This document shows positions 1 to 5,519 of a DNA stretch of 5,519 bases, piece after piece. The number at the start of each line of letters is the position of its first letter. The stretch's first letter is position 1. The notes beneath the pieces are model-generated. The model had not been told where the DNA came from. It searched no databases and worked only from the letters and a program-made list of their open reading frames with translations. A program made the position numbers and the translations under genes. Source of the DNA: Clostridia bacterium (lineage in GTDB: Bacteria > Bacillota > Clostridia > Oscillospirales > Acutalibacteraceae); contig CAAGRQ010000016.1 of the NCBI GenBank assembly GCA_900772705.1, positions 1 through 5,519 on the forward strand, read 5' to 3'.

Positions 1-3000
1 ATTTATGTTTACGGCAACCTCTATACTCAGTATGTTGTTAATAACGGTATTATCGAGGTTGTGGGTAATGTTGACGTACCGGGCAATATCAGCAGCGGTG
101 CTTCATCAACCCTTTCTGCCGCATCAATTAAAACAGGTGATTTCTACCAAAACGGACTTACCTATGTGCATAACGGTAATGTAGAGGTTACAAATACACT
201 TAATGTTCAGGGTAATCTTTATGTTAAGCAGGGCAGTATTAAGTCCGGTAAAAACAGTAATGTTTACTCCGGCGGTAAGGTTTATGCTTCGGGTGACTTC
301 ATCTGTAACGAAACCCTTACACTTGAGGGCTGTACCGTTACAATCAGAGGCAATATCAAAAACCATAAGATTGTAGGTACTCAGGTTTCGTTAAAGGCAG
401 CAAATGTTGTCAGCGAAATCATCGAGATTTCAAGCACATCAAAGATTTATATTGATGGAAGCATTGATACAAGAAGAATTTATAATAAGGGCAAACTTTA
501 TATTCAGCCTGCAGCAGATAAAACAGTAACCGTTAAGTCTGTATATAACGCTAAGGGCGCCGAACTTACGGTCAACGGCAGTCTTAATGTTGTTGATAAG
601 GTAGACGACGGCAGTTATGTTCAGGCAAGTATCATTAATCTCGGCGGATTGTATGTAGGCGGGGGAATTTCATCTGCTTACCGTATCTATAACGACGGCG
701 GTGAAATGTATGTTAAGGGCGATGTCGGTGTGTATAATACCGATGAGGCTCTTGATAACAGCGATGTCTTTGTTATGAGCGGTGAAAATGCACAGGCTTA
801 TATCGGCGGCGTGCTTCGTTCCGACCATAATGGCAGAAGCGTAAAAGTCGGCGGTACAGGCGTTAAGTCAACCCTCAGCATTTTCGGCAGCGGCAGTGAT
901 TCCTGCTTCGGTAAGGTTAATGATGAAACCTGCATCGAAAATCTTACTCTCGAAAATGAATCTGCAAATGTTTACCTCGGCACAGGTAAGTACGACGACA
1001 ACTATTCTTCGGATAGTTATAAGGGACGCAAGGTAAGCATTTCGGGTAACTTTAAGAATAACGGCAGATGCTATGTTTACGGCTCTCTTGAGGTTGAGGG
1101 CAGCAGCACAGAACTTGGCGGTACTGCAATTAATGTTACTGCTCCGGGCACATATGTCGCTGACAATTTTGAATTTGACGGAGACGTTGTTTTAAGCGGT
1201 ACTCATACCTTTGTTACCTATGAGGACGCCGAGTGCGGCAGTGTTACAGTCAATGATTCGGCTAAAATCTATGGCTTGAATAAACTTGAGTTTGACTCTG
1301 ATACCGTTACAATCACATCTACAGGTATTGTATACTGCGGAGCAGAAACAAACAGCGACAGCTCTTCAACTATACTTAACCTTGTAGGTGCGGACGACGG
1401 CACATTCTCGGGCAAATTGTTCTATCCGGGCAATAATAAGACCTCGTCGAGTGTTCAGTCAATCGTGCTTACCACACCTGTCAAATTTACTCACGGTGAA
1501 TTCAGAACAGACGGCAGTGTATCTATGCTTAACAGCATTGATATGTTTGATAATTCCTACTTCTATGTAGGCGAGGCAACATATTTTGACAATAATCTTA
1601 TTGTTAATAATCTCGGTGAGCTTTATTTGATGGGCAGTATTATTTCTGCAAATGGCACTAACGAGTTTGTCTTTACAACAGGCTCTACCAACTATATCGG
1701 CCCTATTAATGACACAAGTCTGGGCAGATTGATTCAGAATAAGTCGTTCACTGTCGGCGGTAATAACTATATCGCAAATAGTATTGAGGCAAATAAAAAC
1801 AACAACGCTCCCGATAAAACGAATATGACGGGTGCACGCTGGACTTCCGTTGCCGTTCTTGACGGTGAAACCCATATTTCCGGTGACCTTACCGTTGTCA
1901 ATAAGAGCAGGGGCGTTCTCGTAAACAGCGATGCAACCCTCGCTTGCAATAATCTTATTACATACAGTACGATTTATAACGACGGTAATTTGATTATGCA
2001 AGGCAATCTTACCTATCCGGAAATCAGCGGTGAATTTTCCGATTGTGTAACTAAGAGCGGAGTTAATTTCGGTACAGGTTCCACAATTTGGAATAAGGAA
2101 CACGGTACAATCTTTGTCGGCGGTAACGGTAACACAACCGTTGGCGGAAGAATCGAAAATTACGGTAAGTTCTATCATAACGGCAGTGCCAATGTTTACG
2201 GCTGGCGTGAGGATTACTCCTCTTGGACTCTCAGCGATAAATATGTAATCGGCGTTGTTAACGGTATGAATTCCGTTATGCATTTCTCGGGTACTCTCAC
2301 AACCGATAATTCGGTTTATAATATGGATAATGCAACCTTCAGTTGTGACAGACTCGATACAAAGCGCGGACTCTATAATGTCAGCGGTAATTTCGTTGTT
2401 CTCAGTGAACTTGTTGTTTCTCACAGCAGCGGCATTCCGACCATGCGTGATAATGACGGTTGCTGTATCAGAAACGGTAAGGATGGAAACGCAGGCACAG
2501 TTAACGCTATGATGTTTATCGGCGGAAATAATGAACTTGTTTTTGACGGCGGTATTGCAAATAACGGTAAGTTCTATATGGAAAGCAGTAAAGTTTCCTT
2601 TAACGAACATTCCACCAAGGATACGATGCGTTTCAGAATTGTCGGCGAGAACAGAGACCAGATCTTCTATTCTCGTAGAAATTCAGATTCAGGAACTTTA
2701 TGGGATAATGCTCCCCGATTCACTATCGAAACAGGCGACCGCTCCGTTACTCATTTTGCGGGTGATGTCTCCTGCGAAGCGGGCGTAATTACCGGCGCAA
2801 ATTCCGTATTCTCAGTAGAAAAAGATTTGCTCTACGGTATGGCTATCCTTAACGGCGGTACAATGTATATTAAGGGTAAGGTCGACTATTCCGCAAATCA
2901 CTACAGCATTAATCATATTGAGGTATTCTATAAGTGGGGTGCTACTATTGATAAACCAAAAGGTACATATTCTATCATTAACGGCTACAGAAATGTCGGC

Positions 3001-3555
3001 TACGGCAGCAACGGCGCACAAAGCAGTGATCAAAATATAAATGCTTACTTCTATTGCGGCGGTTCGCTTACAACCGGCAGTACCTCGGCAAATGACGGCG
3101 GTACTATCCAAAACTGGGGCAGTATGTATGTTAACGGCGATATGAATATTTACGGTAGCGAAGGCACTACCGCAAACGAGATTGGCTTCCACGGTGCAAT
3201 CCATTCCAAGACCTTTATCGCAGGCAGACTTTGGAGCAGTGACGGTATCGTTACCATGAACGATTCCATGCTCGTTATCGACGGCGACTATACCGCAACC
3301 AGATGCTGTAAGTTCGGCACAACCGAAACGGCACAGGGAAATGACGACCTCAATCTTATGAGTTATACCTATATCGGCGGTAATTGTCTTACAAGTACAA
3401 GAGGTCAAAACGGCAGCGGTGATATCGGTATTGAAAATTGTGAATGGAACTATACCGAATTTCACAGTAATGCCAACGTTTATATAGGCGGTGAGTTCTT
3501 CTCCAATTCTATCGTTACGCCCGGCGTTAATGCCGTAATTGCAGTAGACGGTAAG
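1..3555 (+). repeat. Solenoid block A: diverged beta-rungs, residues 1-1185
   Basis: This is a long run of diverged short repeats at the protein level. In the first part a Gly followed by a small or polar residue and then a hydrophobic recurs at residues 78, 98, 117, 153, 193, 221 and 240, close to multiples of 19-20 with some rungs lacking the Gly. N-x-G followed by an aromatic strand recurs at residues 213, 231, 353, 537, 660, 720, 854, 951 and 1038 (for example NNGRCYVYGS and NWGSMYVNGD). The variant [Y/F]-[I/V]-G-G occurs at 218, 267, 705, 839, 1124 and 1161. I infer stacked beta-strands with Asn/Gly turns. DNA identity between rungs is low, so the repeats are old or diversified. The block appears to continue upstream of base 1. 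Exact rung boundaries cannot be set by eye, and another all-beta fold is possible. Confidence 0.7.
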
Positions 3556-5519
3556 GATTCCGTACCTAAGACCGAATTCCAAAGAGGCTTCCTTGAGAAC
3601 ATTAAGAAAAAGATTAAGGATTTGATTCTTGAGTCTCAGAATATAGACACCTCTAAGTTTAAGTTTTCAATTACCGGTAGTACGAATGCGGGTCAAAACT
3701 TCTCCTTTGAGGCTAACGACAGTAATTCGTTTATGTATACTCTTGTCGTAAGAGGCAGCGTATATGTTGAAGAACCGTTTAGATTCAGGGATATGAGTAA
3801 GGCGTTTATTTACGGCGACTTTATCAATACTACAAGCAACACAAGCCGTAATGTCGAAATCGGTAAATCCATAGGTTCGGCGGATAATACCTGGGCTAAG
3901 GAAACTGCGTTTAAGACAGGAAACGATTATAACGAATACAGCGAATATTATGATTATCAATATGAGAATGCTCCTTACTTCTTTGTAAAGGGCGACTACC
4001 GTTCAAACGGCAGACTTATCGTTTACCCGGGCGGTACTCTTAAAACTCTCGGTAACTGCTATGTAAGAAGTTATATTCAACTTGCACATGACGCAAATAT
4101 TTACTCAGGCGGCAATCTTCATGCCACTACCGGATATATCGACGCACAAAATCATACCGACCTCTTTGCAAGGGGAGATATTAAAGCAGGCAGATATATC
4201 GTGCTCCAAGAGGATTCCGTGCTCTACTGCGGAAAGACTTTGCGTGCCGCAACCTCGATTGAGGCAAAGACGAATTCAACCGTATTCGTTCAGGGCGATA
4301 TTAAGGCTGTGCTCAGTACGATTAAGATTCGTGACGGCTCTACGGTATTCTGCGGCGGTAGTATGACTTCGCTGAGGTATATCGAACTCGGCAAATTCGA
4401 TGAAAAGTATATTAATTCAAGGCATGCCCTCTCCGAATGTACTTGTGACCATAAGTGCACAAGTTCGGACGATGCGACAAGCCAGGAATGTGCATATTGT
4501 CAGAACGATTACACAAGGTGTAAGGTTAAGGCAGAATGTATCTGTACTTCTCCTTGTCTTGATGAGGCTTCGAGAAATACTAAGTGTCCTGTATGTAACG
4601 AAAACTTTGAGGAATGTGAGTATCAGGGACAATGTAACTGTACCACAGCATGCTCTAAGGACAGCGTAAATAAGGATTGCCCTGAATGCTCTAAGGATTG
4701 GAACCGTTGCTCGTTCAATAATGAGGGCGCAGAGGAAGAAGAAATCCTTAAAAACGACCTCGGCGACGATGTTACGGATAAGGCAAATGGCGGTACATTC
4801 TATATCGGCGGTGCGCTTCTGTCCTATAACGGATATATTCGTGAGTACGGCTTCTCAAAGGTTGTAGTCGGAAAGTATGTTTACACCCGTAATTACCTCA
4901 CTCTTCGCAGTAATGCGGATATGTGGGTGCTTCCGGAAACATTTAATAATAACACCTATAAGAAGATAGTTCCCGTTATCGAAAGTGACGGTACGCTTCT
5001 CGGCGAAATTAAAAAATTCATTAAGAGCACCGCTTATCAGATTAAGGACTTCTTCTCGTTTAAGAACGGCTCCGTATATTCTATGGGCGAAATTACTCTT
5101 AATAAGAACTCGTCTCTTATGGGTACTCACGACTGCTATTCGTTTGACCAGTTCCTGCTCAAGCACGATTCGCTTGCATACTTCGGTCACGATATAAAGA
5201 ATTACGCTTCGTCGCTTCAAATTGACTTTGACAGCAACACGCCTCTCGTGGGCTTTGCGGCAGAGGGTGAGGTATATACAACCATGCGTTGTACGAGCGA
5301 TAAGCATCCTCACGGCTACACTGTTTATACAAAGAATTATGACCCGAATAAGACTTATGTATGCGATAAGTGCGGCGCAACTCTTTCTAAGTCAACCGTT
5401 AAAACGAATGTAACCTGCCCGGTTACCGTTTATGCAAATAACGAGATTGATATCATCACTTCTACCGACCTTAAACTTTGCTATATGGTCGCTTGTAACG
5501 GAGATGTCAATATCCTCGA
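1..5519 (+). CDS. Giant repetitive beta-solenoid protein, probable surface or secreted protein (internal fragment, both ends missing)
   Basis: Frame +1 has no stop codon across the whole window, giving 1,839 complete residues and two leftover bases. Base 1 is already mid-protein (it reads IYVYGNLYTQ), so no start or ribosome binding site can be assigned, and no stop is reached. The protein is rich in Gly, Asn, Tyr, Thr, Ser and Asp and poor in Pro. It is built mostly of rungs of about 20 residues containing [Y/F]-x-x-G-[G/D/N/S]-hydrophobic, often after N-x-G. This pattern suggests a beta-helix or solenoid of the kind found in large extracellular adhesin-like proteins. Three Cys-rich repeats (residues 1480-1570), two Lys-rich helical insertions (about 1198-1224 and 1668-1694) and a His/Cys motif (1764-1792) interrupt the rungs. 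No catalytic motif, signal peptide, anchor or membrane segment is visible. I do not recognise a named gene. The reading frame is near certain; surface location is inferred, and the molecular role is unknown. Confidence 0.95.
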   Translation, partial: MYVYGNLYTQYVVNNGIIEVVGNVDVPGNISSGASSTLSAASIKTGDFYQNGLTYVHNGNVEVTNTLNVQGNLYVKQGSIKSGKNSNVYSGGKVYASGDFICNETLTLEGCTVTIRGNIKNHKIVGTQVSLKAANVVSEIIEISSTSKIYIDGSIDTRRIYNKGKLYIQPAADKTVTVKSVYNAKGAELTVNGSLNVVDKVDDGSYVQASIINLGGLYVGGGISSAYRIYNDGGEMYVKGDVGVYNTDEALDNSDVFVMSGENAQAYIGGVLRSDHNGRSVKVGGTGVKSTLSIFGSGSDSCFGKVNDETCIENLTLENESANVYLGTGKYDDNYSSDSYKGRKVSISGNFKNNGRCYVYGSLEVEGSSTELGGTAINVTAPGTYVADNFEFDGDVVLSGTHTFVTYEDAECGSVTVNDSAKIYGLNKLEFDSDTVTITSTGIVYCGAETNSDSSSTILNLVGADDGTFSGKLFYPGNNKTSSSVQSIVLTTPVKFTHGEFRTDGSVSMLNSIDMFDNSYFYVGEATYFDNNLIVNNLGELYLMGSIISANGTNEFVFTTGSTNYIGPINDTSLGRLIQNKSFTVGGNNYIANSIEANKNNNAPDKTNMTGARWTSVAVLDGETHISGDLTVVNKSRGVLVNSDATLACNNLITYSTIYNDGNLIMQGNLTYPEISGEFSDCVTKSGVNFGTGSTIWNKEHGTIFVGGNGNTTVGGRIENYGKFYHNGSANVYGWREDYSSWTLSDKYVIGVVNGMNSVMHFSGTLTTDNSVYNMDNATFSCDRLDTKRGLYNVSGNFVVLSELVVSHSSGIPTMRDNDGCCIRNGKDGNAGTVNAMMFIGGNNELVFDGGIANNGKFYMESSKVSFNEHSTKDTMRFRIVGENRDQIFYSRRNSDSGTLWDNAPRFTIETGDRSVTHFAGDVSCEAGVITGANSVFSVEKDLLYGMAILNGGTMYIKGKVDYSANHYSINHIEVFYKWGATIDKPKGTYSIINGYRNVGYGSNGAQSSDQNINAYFYCGGSLTTGSTSANDGGTIQNWGSMYVNGDMNIYGSEGTTANEIGFHGAIHSKTFIAGRLWSSDGIVTMNDSMLVIDGDYTATRCCKFGTTETAQGNDDLNLMSYTYIGGNCLTSTRGQNGSGDIGIENCEWNYTEFHSNANVYIGGEFFSNSIVTPGVNAVIAVDGKDSVPKTEFQRGFLENIKKKIKDLILESQNIDTSKFKFSITGSTNAGQNFSFEANDSNSFMYTLVVRGSVYVEEPFRFRDMSKAFIYGDFINTTSNTSRNVEIGKSIGSADNTWAKETAFKTGNDYNEYSEYYDYQYENAPYFFVKGDYRSNGRLIVYPGGTLKTLGNCYVRSYIQLAHDANIYSGGNLHATTGYIDAQNHTDLFARGDIKAGRYIVLQEDSVLYCGKTLRAATSIEAKTNSTVFVQGDIKAVLSTIKIRDGSTVFCGGSMTSLRYIELGKFDEKYINSRHALSECTCDHKCTSSDDATSQECAYCQNDYTRCKVKAECICTSPCLDEASRNTKCPVCNENFEECEYQGQCNCTTACSKDSVNKDCPECSKDWNRCSFNNEGAEEEEILKNDLGDDVTDKANGGTFYIGGALLSYNGYIREYGFSKVVVGKYVYTRNYLTLRSNADMWVLPETFNNNTYKKIVPVIESDGTLLGEIKKFIKSTAYQIKDFFSFKNGSVYSMGEITLNKNSSLMGTHDCYSFDQFLLKHDSLAYFGHDIKNYASSLQIDFDSNTPLVGFAAEGEVYTTMRCTSDKHPHGYTVYTKNYDPNKTYVCDKCGATLSKSTVKTNVTCPVTVYANNEIDIITSTDLKLCYMVACNGDVNIL
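3592..3672 (+). other. Lys-rich, probably helical insertion 1 (residues 1198-1224)
   Basis: The Gly/Asn/Tyr-rich strand pattern stops and is replaced by a Gly-poor, charged stretch containing FLENIKKKIKDLILES. Hydrophobic residues spaced three to four apart suggest an amphipathic helix. It follows a VDG...VP segment and leads back into beta-type sequence. A comparable insertion with IKK near its start occurs at residues 1668-1694. It may be a loop helix projecting from the solenoid or a boundary between two solenoid blocks. The helix is predicted by eye only. Confidence 0.5.
3673..3963 (+). other. Return to solenoid, then Tyr-rich acidic patch (residues 1225-1321)
   Basis: Two rungs are visible at the start, with the turn Gly at residues 1252 (VVRGSVYV) and 1272 (FIYGDFIN), exactly 20 apart. 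They are followed by a longer loop with little strand character. That loop ends in an acidic, tyrosine-dense patch at residues 1309-1322, which has six Tyr (1310, 1313, 1316, 1317, 1319, 1321) mixed with Asp, Glu and Asn. The next turn Gly is at 1331, about three rungs after 1272, so the Tyr patch probably sits in a loop excursion rather than in the core. Its function is unknown. Confidence 0.5.
3964..4389 (+). repeat. Seven tandem 20-21-residue rungs, parallel beta-helix-like (residues 1322-1463)
   Basis: This is the most regular array in the window. Seven consecutive units begin near residues 1322, 1343, 1362, 1383, 1403, 1423 and 1444. The aromatic position falls at F1328, Y1368, F1389, Y1409, F1429 and F1450, with K1348 as the one exception. 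The turn Gly lies three residues later at 1331, 1351, 1371, 1392, 1432 and 1453, with K1412 as the exception. An Ile near the end of each unit falls at 1340, 1359, 1380, 1400, 1420, 1441 and 1461. Such in-register ladders are typical of parallel beta-helices with one unit per turn. The G-D-I-K-A turns (1392-1396 and 1432-1436) resemble the cadence of bactofilin-type helices, but I recall shorter turns in bactofilins, so I do not assign that family. The Cys-rich repeats follow directly. Confidence 0.75.
4438..4710 (+). repeat. Three tandem cysteine-rich repeats, C-x-C-x3-C-x(8-10)-C-x2-C-x6-C (residues 1480-1570)
   Basis: Eighteen cysteines fall into three copies of one six-Cys pattern: 1480/1482/1486/1497/1500/1507, 1513/1515/1519/1529/1532/1539 and 1545/1547/1551/1560/1563/1570. 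Only the third gap changes (10, 9, then 8 residues), and each copy is joined to the next by exactly five residues. Copies 2 and 3 share a C-P-x-C core, and copy 3 reads CNCTTACSKDSVNKDCPEC. From memory, a single copy of a very similar motif (CxCTxxC...N.DCPxC) is common near the C-termini of large surface proteins of gut Clostridia; I could not search for this. The paired Cys could bind metal or form disulfides. Sequence alone does not decide, although an extracellular location would favour disulfides or Zn held outside the cell. The repeats separate two solenoid blocks and may act as a rigid spacer or a crosslink point. Confidence 0.85.
4711..4794 (+). other. Acidic linker (residues 1571-1598)
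   Basis: A short Glu/Asp-rich stretch with four consecutive Glu (residues 1578-1581) and later DLGDD connects the last Cys-rich repeat to the next solenoid block. It lacks the aromatic and Gly ladder residues and is probably a flexible or partly helical linker. Confidence 0.6.
4795..5289 (+). repeat. Solenoid block C, residues 1599-1763
   Basis: The block opens with GTFYIGGALL (residues 1598-1607), the same Y-I-G-G rung start seen in block A at 1124 and 1161. Strand-like sequence follows to about residue 1660 and is interrupted by a Lys-rich insertion at 1668-1694. Rungs then resume, with turn Gly at about 1696, 1708, 1729 and 1751, the last three 21-22 residues apart. The register is poorer than in the seven-rung array, and Gly and Asn are less frequent. 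I infer the same fold with larger loops. The block leads into the His/Cys motif. Confidence 0.55.
5002..5082 (+). other. Lys-rich, probably helical insertion 2 (residues 1668-1694)
   Basis: This stretch, containing GEIKKFIKSTAYQIKDFF, has helical spacing of hydrophobic and Lys residues and lies inside solenoid block C. It resembles the insertion at residues 1198-1224: both begin with acidic-x-IKK, carry a second I-K-D, and are preceded by a V-P and an Asp-Gly. The match is short and could be convergent. Confidence 0.45.
5290..5376 (+). other. Short His/Cys motif, zinc-ribbon-like (residues 1764-1792)
   Basis: The stretch has C1764-x4-H1769-x-H1771, then about 16 residues with G-Y and Tyr, then C1788-D-K-C1791-G. 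The C-x2-C-G knuckle preceded by H...Y resembles small His/Cys motifs that I recall in secreted proteins of gut Clostridia, where H..Y..........C..CG units are often repeated. Four to five candidate ligands (C1764, H1769 or H1771, C1788, C1791) could hold one metal ion. There is only one copy here, and metal binding is not proven. Confidence 0.5.
5377..5519 (+). other. Beta-rich continuation running off the window end (residues 1793-1839)
   Basis: After the His/Cys motif the sequence returns to alternating hydrophobic, strand-like residues (for example VTVYANNEIDIITSTDLKL) with three more Cys at 1806, 1827 and 1832. VACNGDVNIL at the very end resembles the solenoid turns, so the repeat region probably continues downstream. 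No stop codon or sorting signal is reached. Confidence 0.5.

Noticed and set aside
1459..2610. 383-residue open frame on the minus strand
   Set aside because: It is codon-aligned with the frame +1 gene. It stays open because the sense strand here uses no TTA, CTA or TCA codons (the antisense stops), and it ends exactly at a TCA (1459-1461). Its protein is just the complement of the Asn/Gly/Tyr-rich repeats (Val/Ile/Thr/Ala-rich) and matches nothing I recognise.
2812..3582. 256-residue open frame on the minus strand
   Set aside because: It has the same codon-aligned antisense relationship and the same Ile/Val/Thr/Ala complement composition, so it is a shadow of the repeat-coding strand.
3964..4389. 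Assignment of the seven-rung array to bactofilin
   Set aside because: The GDIKA turns and ladder are suggestive, but the unit length (20-21) and the surrounding giant repetitive protein do not fit the small cytoplasmic bactofilins that I know, so only the resemblance is recorded.
4082..4669. Two short plus-strand frames of 94 and 89 residues in another phase
   Set aside because: They overlap the seven-rung array and the Cys-rich repeats, whose regular spacing in frame +1 shows which frame is coding. They have no independent support.
4438..4710. Cys-rich region as an iron-sulfur ferredoxin domain
   Set aside because: The C-x-C-x3-C ... C-x2-C-x6-C spacing lacks the C-x2-C-x2-C-x3-C-P pattern of ferredoxins, and the surrounding protein looks extracellular.
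4855..5313. 152-residue open frame on the minus strand, and 97 residues at 3667-3960
   Set aside because: They lie entirely within the real gene, have no recognisable domain or ribosome binding site, and are explained by sense-strand codon bias.
1..5519. CRISPR array, tandem DNA repeat or mobile element
   Set aside because: Repetition is at the protein level with variable DNA. There are no regularly spaced identical repeats with unique spacers, no inverted terminal repeats and no transposase-like sequence.

Overview
The window lies entirely inside one gene. Frame +1 is open from the first base to the last: 1,839 complete codons plus two bases, with no TAA, TAG or TGA in frame. It encodes the middle of a very large repetitive protein whose start and stop codons are both outside the window. 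I found no intergenic space, RNA gene, promoter, terminator, mobile element or CRISPR array. Residue numbers used here count from base 1 (residue n starts at base 3n-2) and are not numbers in the full protein.

The protein is rich in Gly, Asn, Tyr, Thr, Ser, Asp and Val/Ile and poor in Pro. Most of it consists of short diverged rungs built around an aromatic residue and a turn of the form [Y/F]-x-x-G-[G/D/N/S]-hydrophobic, often preceded by N-x-G. The clearest stretch (residues 1322-1463) has seven tandem rungs of 20-21 residues, with aromatic, Gly and Ile positions in register. I infer a parallel beta-helix or similar beta-solenoid, as in large extracellular surface or adhesin-like proteins. 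No signal peptide, sortase motif, transmembrane segment or catalytic domain is visible, so export is inferred from composition and repeat type only.

Layout: solenoid block A (bases 1-3555); a Lys-rich, probably helical insertion (3592-3672); two further rungs and a Tyr-rich acidic patch (3673-3963); the seven-rung array (3964-4389); three tandem cysteine-rich repeats with 18 regularly spaced Cys (4438-4710); an acidic linker (4711-4794); solenoid block C, which contains a second Lys-rich helical insertion (4795-5289); a short His/Cys zinc-ribbon-like motif (5290-5376); and a last beta-rich stretch running off the end.

Organism: moderate GC (roughly 40-45% from a few sampled lines), AAG-, CTT-, GTT- and GGC/GGT-rich codon use, and a Cys motif that I recall from large surface proteins of gut Clostridia all suggest an anaerobic Firmicute of the Oscillospiraceae/Lachnospiraceae type. 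This is inference; the window contains no taxonomic marker. The function of the protein is unknown to me. The most notable points are its size, the triple Cys repeat set between solenoid blocks, and the well-registered seven-rung array.
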